Assembly (NCBI GenBank): GCA_030248225.1
Contig: JASANE010024975.1
Span: 1 to 41,737, forward strand
Source of the DNA: Trileptium ribeirensis
Lineage: Eukaryota; Nematoda; Enoplea; Enoplida; Thoracostomopsidae
Length of the DNA stretch: 41,737 nucleotides
Direction: 5' to 3'
Shown: piece by piece, positions 40,441 through 41,737 of the stretch
Position numbering within the stretch: the first letter of the stretch is position 1
Layout: the number at the start of each line of letters is the position of its first letter
Notes under the pieces: generated by a model
Told to the model about the DNA's origin: nothing
Databases searched by the model: none
Seen by the model: the letters and a program-made list of their open reading frames with translations, nothing else
Translations under genes and position numbers: made by a program

Positions 40441-40720
40441 TTAGCAAAGCGTGTGGCCACTTACGCATTGACCCACCAAATCTAAAAGAAGTTCCAATGA
40501 GGCTAAAGCTTTCAATACGTGCGTAAATTCCTGTAGTCCTGTGTTCTATTGGTGAAACTACACCTAATAAATGAGCTAAAACAGTTGCATCCCTTTTGAG
40601 TTCGGGCTGGCTACAGGCATTTGAACGTATCTCAAACAGTCGAGCTAAATTGTTCAGTTTTTCTATTACGATAAGGGTGCGTCGGTAAAAGAGAATTCTT
40701 GGTTGTGGTAAGCAATGCCG
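40433..40720 (-). pseudogene. Gag-like fragment, unrecognised
   Basis: About 95 open codons between stops, no ATG near its start. It looks protein-coding: balanced composition, helical segments around LNNLARLFEIRS and ATVLAHLLGVV. It lies between the acidic frame and the CxxC frame. Probably part of the capsid or a nearby structural protein, by position only. Confidence 0.4.
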
Positions 40721-40788
40721 TTATCAGCCTAAACATTTATAGGGTACTACAAACTCTGCGTTTTCCATTCGTATCTCGGTCTCCTGGA

Positions 40789-41541
40789 TCAGTTCTGGAA
40801 GTGATTAAATTCGATTCGTGGATAACGGTACTTCATAGTCTTCACTTCCTCACTGGGAATGGTGAACATGTAGTCCGGTCCTAACAGTATGTTGCGTTCC
40901 TCTTTTGTCATCGCTCTCAAAGTTCCAAACTCAATAGGTACATTATTATCAAAGTCCAATCGAAATAACTTATGCAAGCGTTCGTCCAATTCACGTAATC
41001 GTGTCGTTCTTTCCTCATTCACATATTCCAACAAAGTCTCTTGTGTCCAATTAAAGTCCACATTGTTATCACTATTACTACTATTATCATTCACAACTTC
41101 GGGTCCTTCTAACAAGAACGTGTCAGGCGTTGCATTAAATTCTACGGAAGATATTCGACTAGAGGGCTCTATTTCGGATCTACAATGTAAACCCAAGTCG
41201 TCACCCGACTTTACATTCCCTGCTTCTTCATTAGATTCACCTAGTTCATCCGGGGGCGTACTTGGCGCTCCTTCGATAAAATCCTGCAACTGTTCTATTA
41301 AGTCTTTACTATGCTGCATAATCTTAGCAATTTCTTGATTGCATTCTTCATCCTCACCAACTTCTTTAACTAGCGGTTCTTCATTCTGACTTAACTCCTT
41401 ATTTATGCTGCATTCAATTACTACCTCAGCCTCACTGGCTGAGCTACTTTTCTTAGCTGATCGATGACATTCCCATCCCTCCTGTCGGGTCCCACTCGTG
41501 TGGGGGCGGCGTATTTTGCCTACGGTAACAGGCTCGGTGAG
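40789..41541 (-). CDS. Acidic gag-like protein, probably first part of the polyprotein
   Basis: The frame is open from 41541; the first ATG is at 41319 (176 residues from there). Very rich in Glu, Asp, Ser and Asn, with a charged helical region near TRLRELDERLHKLF. No capsid signature was recognised. Its place upstream of the envelope and pol suggests an N-terminal gag region, but acidic N-terminal proteins of other kinds are possible. Confidence 0.45.
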   Translation of the reverse strand, partial: LTEPVTVGKIRRPHTSGTRQEGWECHRSAKKSSSASEAEVVIECSINKELSQNEEPLVKEVGEDEECNQEIAKIMQHSKDLIEQLQDFIEGAPSTPPDELGESNEEAGNVKSGDDLGLHCRSEIEPSSRISSVEFNATPDTFLLEGPEVVNDNSSNSDNNVDFNWTQETLLEYVNEERTTRLRELDERLHKLFRLDFDNNVPIEFGTLRAMTKEERNILLGPDYMFTIPSEEVKTMKYRYPRIEFNHFQN

Positions 41542-41690
41542 TTATCGAACAAGTATAACCAGACTTCTTGCTCGTCCTCATTCTCACTATCTGATTCGAC
41601 GTTACTATTATCATTATCATCTTCTGCATCTGGAATCTCAAAATCTGTACCGATCTGGGCATCAACTCCGTTGACCTTTTTTTCGTTCAT
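41520..41690 (-). CDS. Short acidic frame at the 5' side
   Basis: 56 codons from ATG at 41690 to TAG at 41520, with a run rich in Asp, Asn, Ser and Glu (DAEDDNDNSNVESDSENEDE). It overlaps the opening of the 40789-41541 frame, so it may be the true N-terminus of the same protein, joined by splicing or separated by a frameshift. Confidence 0.4.
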   Translation of the reverse strand: MNEKKVNGVDAQIGTDFEIPDAEDDNDNSNVESDSENEDEQEVWLYLFDNSPSLLP

Positions 41691-41737
41691 TTATTTCAAT
41701 AACCTTACTTAACTCAGCTACATTATCTTCCTCACTA

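Larger units (their letters stand above)
29869..41737 (-). mobile_element. Giant Ty3/Gypsy-class retroelement with envelope-like and NADAR genes
   Basis: Order on the minus strand: acidic gag-like frames (41690-39970), envelope-like glycoprotein (39712 to about 37900), aspartic protease (about 37575-37275), reverse transcriptase/RNase H (36751-34763), integrase (34762-33285), proline-rich protein (33252-31550), two short frames (31595-31059), and a NADAR plus SGNH-like protein (31036-29984). Coding length alone approaches 12 kb and the 5' end lies beyond the window, so the whole exceeds typical Gypsy elements. Damage consists of in-frame stops at 39368, 36833, 34763 and 31299, frameshifts near 34508 and near 30000, and a 110-bp internal duplication. 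The core enzymes are otherwise well kept, so the insertion is probably not ancient. Confidence 0.85.

Noticed and set aside
1..41737. tRNA, rRNA or other structured RNA genes
   Set aside because: No cloverleaf with matching box A and box B motifs and no rRNA-like stretches were recognised by eye; a covariance-model scan was not possible.

Overview
The window is animal nuclear DNA, most likely from an arthropod. It is AT-rich, has only two short host exons, and is otherwise filled with transposable elements: piggyBac, hAT, Ty3/Gypsy and old non-coding repeats. The host exons encode the activation loop and following part of an LRRK/Roco kinase. They carry the DYG motif typical of that family, and by memory they resemble insect Lrrk, which is the main reason for suggesting an arthropod. 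The species cannot be named from this. Layout: (a) 1-2735, a piggyBac-type transposase copy with frameshifts. (b) 2735-4363, a duplicated segment starting inside a hAT element. (c) 4362-6213, a second, 5'-truncated but unshifted piggyBac copy. (d) 6214-14517, the left arm of a very large, old inverted repeat, interrupted by a complete 1,165-bp non-autonomous hAT element (8376-9540, perfect 8-bp target duplication). (e) 14518-18742, the Lrrk exons at 14620-14751 and 16749-16871 with their intron, two related intronic repeats and a 77-bp minisatellite. (f) 18743 to about 27100, the right arm, colinear with the left arm in opposite orientation, with its first 1.79 kb present twice. (g) 27100-29870, non-coding, with an array of about eight 45-bp hairpin units. 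(h) 29870-41737, minus strand, most of a giant Ty3/Gypsy-class retroelement running off the right edge. Segments (a) to (d) are best read as one tandem duplication of 6.3 kb (unit 4362-10679) whose first copy later lost 2.84 kb. All junctions show 2-bp microhomology, and the copies differ by well under 1 percent. The retroelement is the most unusual part. Read 5' to 3' on the minus strand it shows: a degraded acidic, gag-like region; a class I-like envelope glycoprotein (signal peptide, Cys-rich segment, furin site, Ala/Gly-rich fusion-peptide-like segment, heptad region, transmembrane helix); an aspartic protease in the same frame as the envelope; reverse transcriptase and RNase H; integrase; a long proline-rich protein with an AT-hook-like motif; and a protein with a NADAR domain followed by an SGNH-hydrolase-like region. 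An envelope gene upstream of and in frame with protease, plus a NADAR enzyme after integrase, is not the standard errantivirus or retrovirus plan. From 39712 to 34505 one frame runs for 5.2 kb with three nonsense codons and no frameshift. Other parts have frameshifts and a 110-bp duplication, so this copy looks inactive but not old. No tRNA, rRNA or CRISPR was recognised, and no complete host gene is present.
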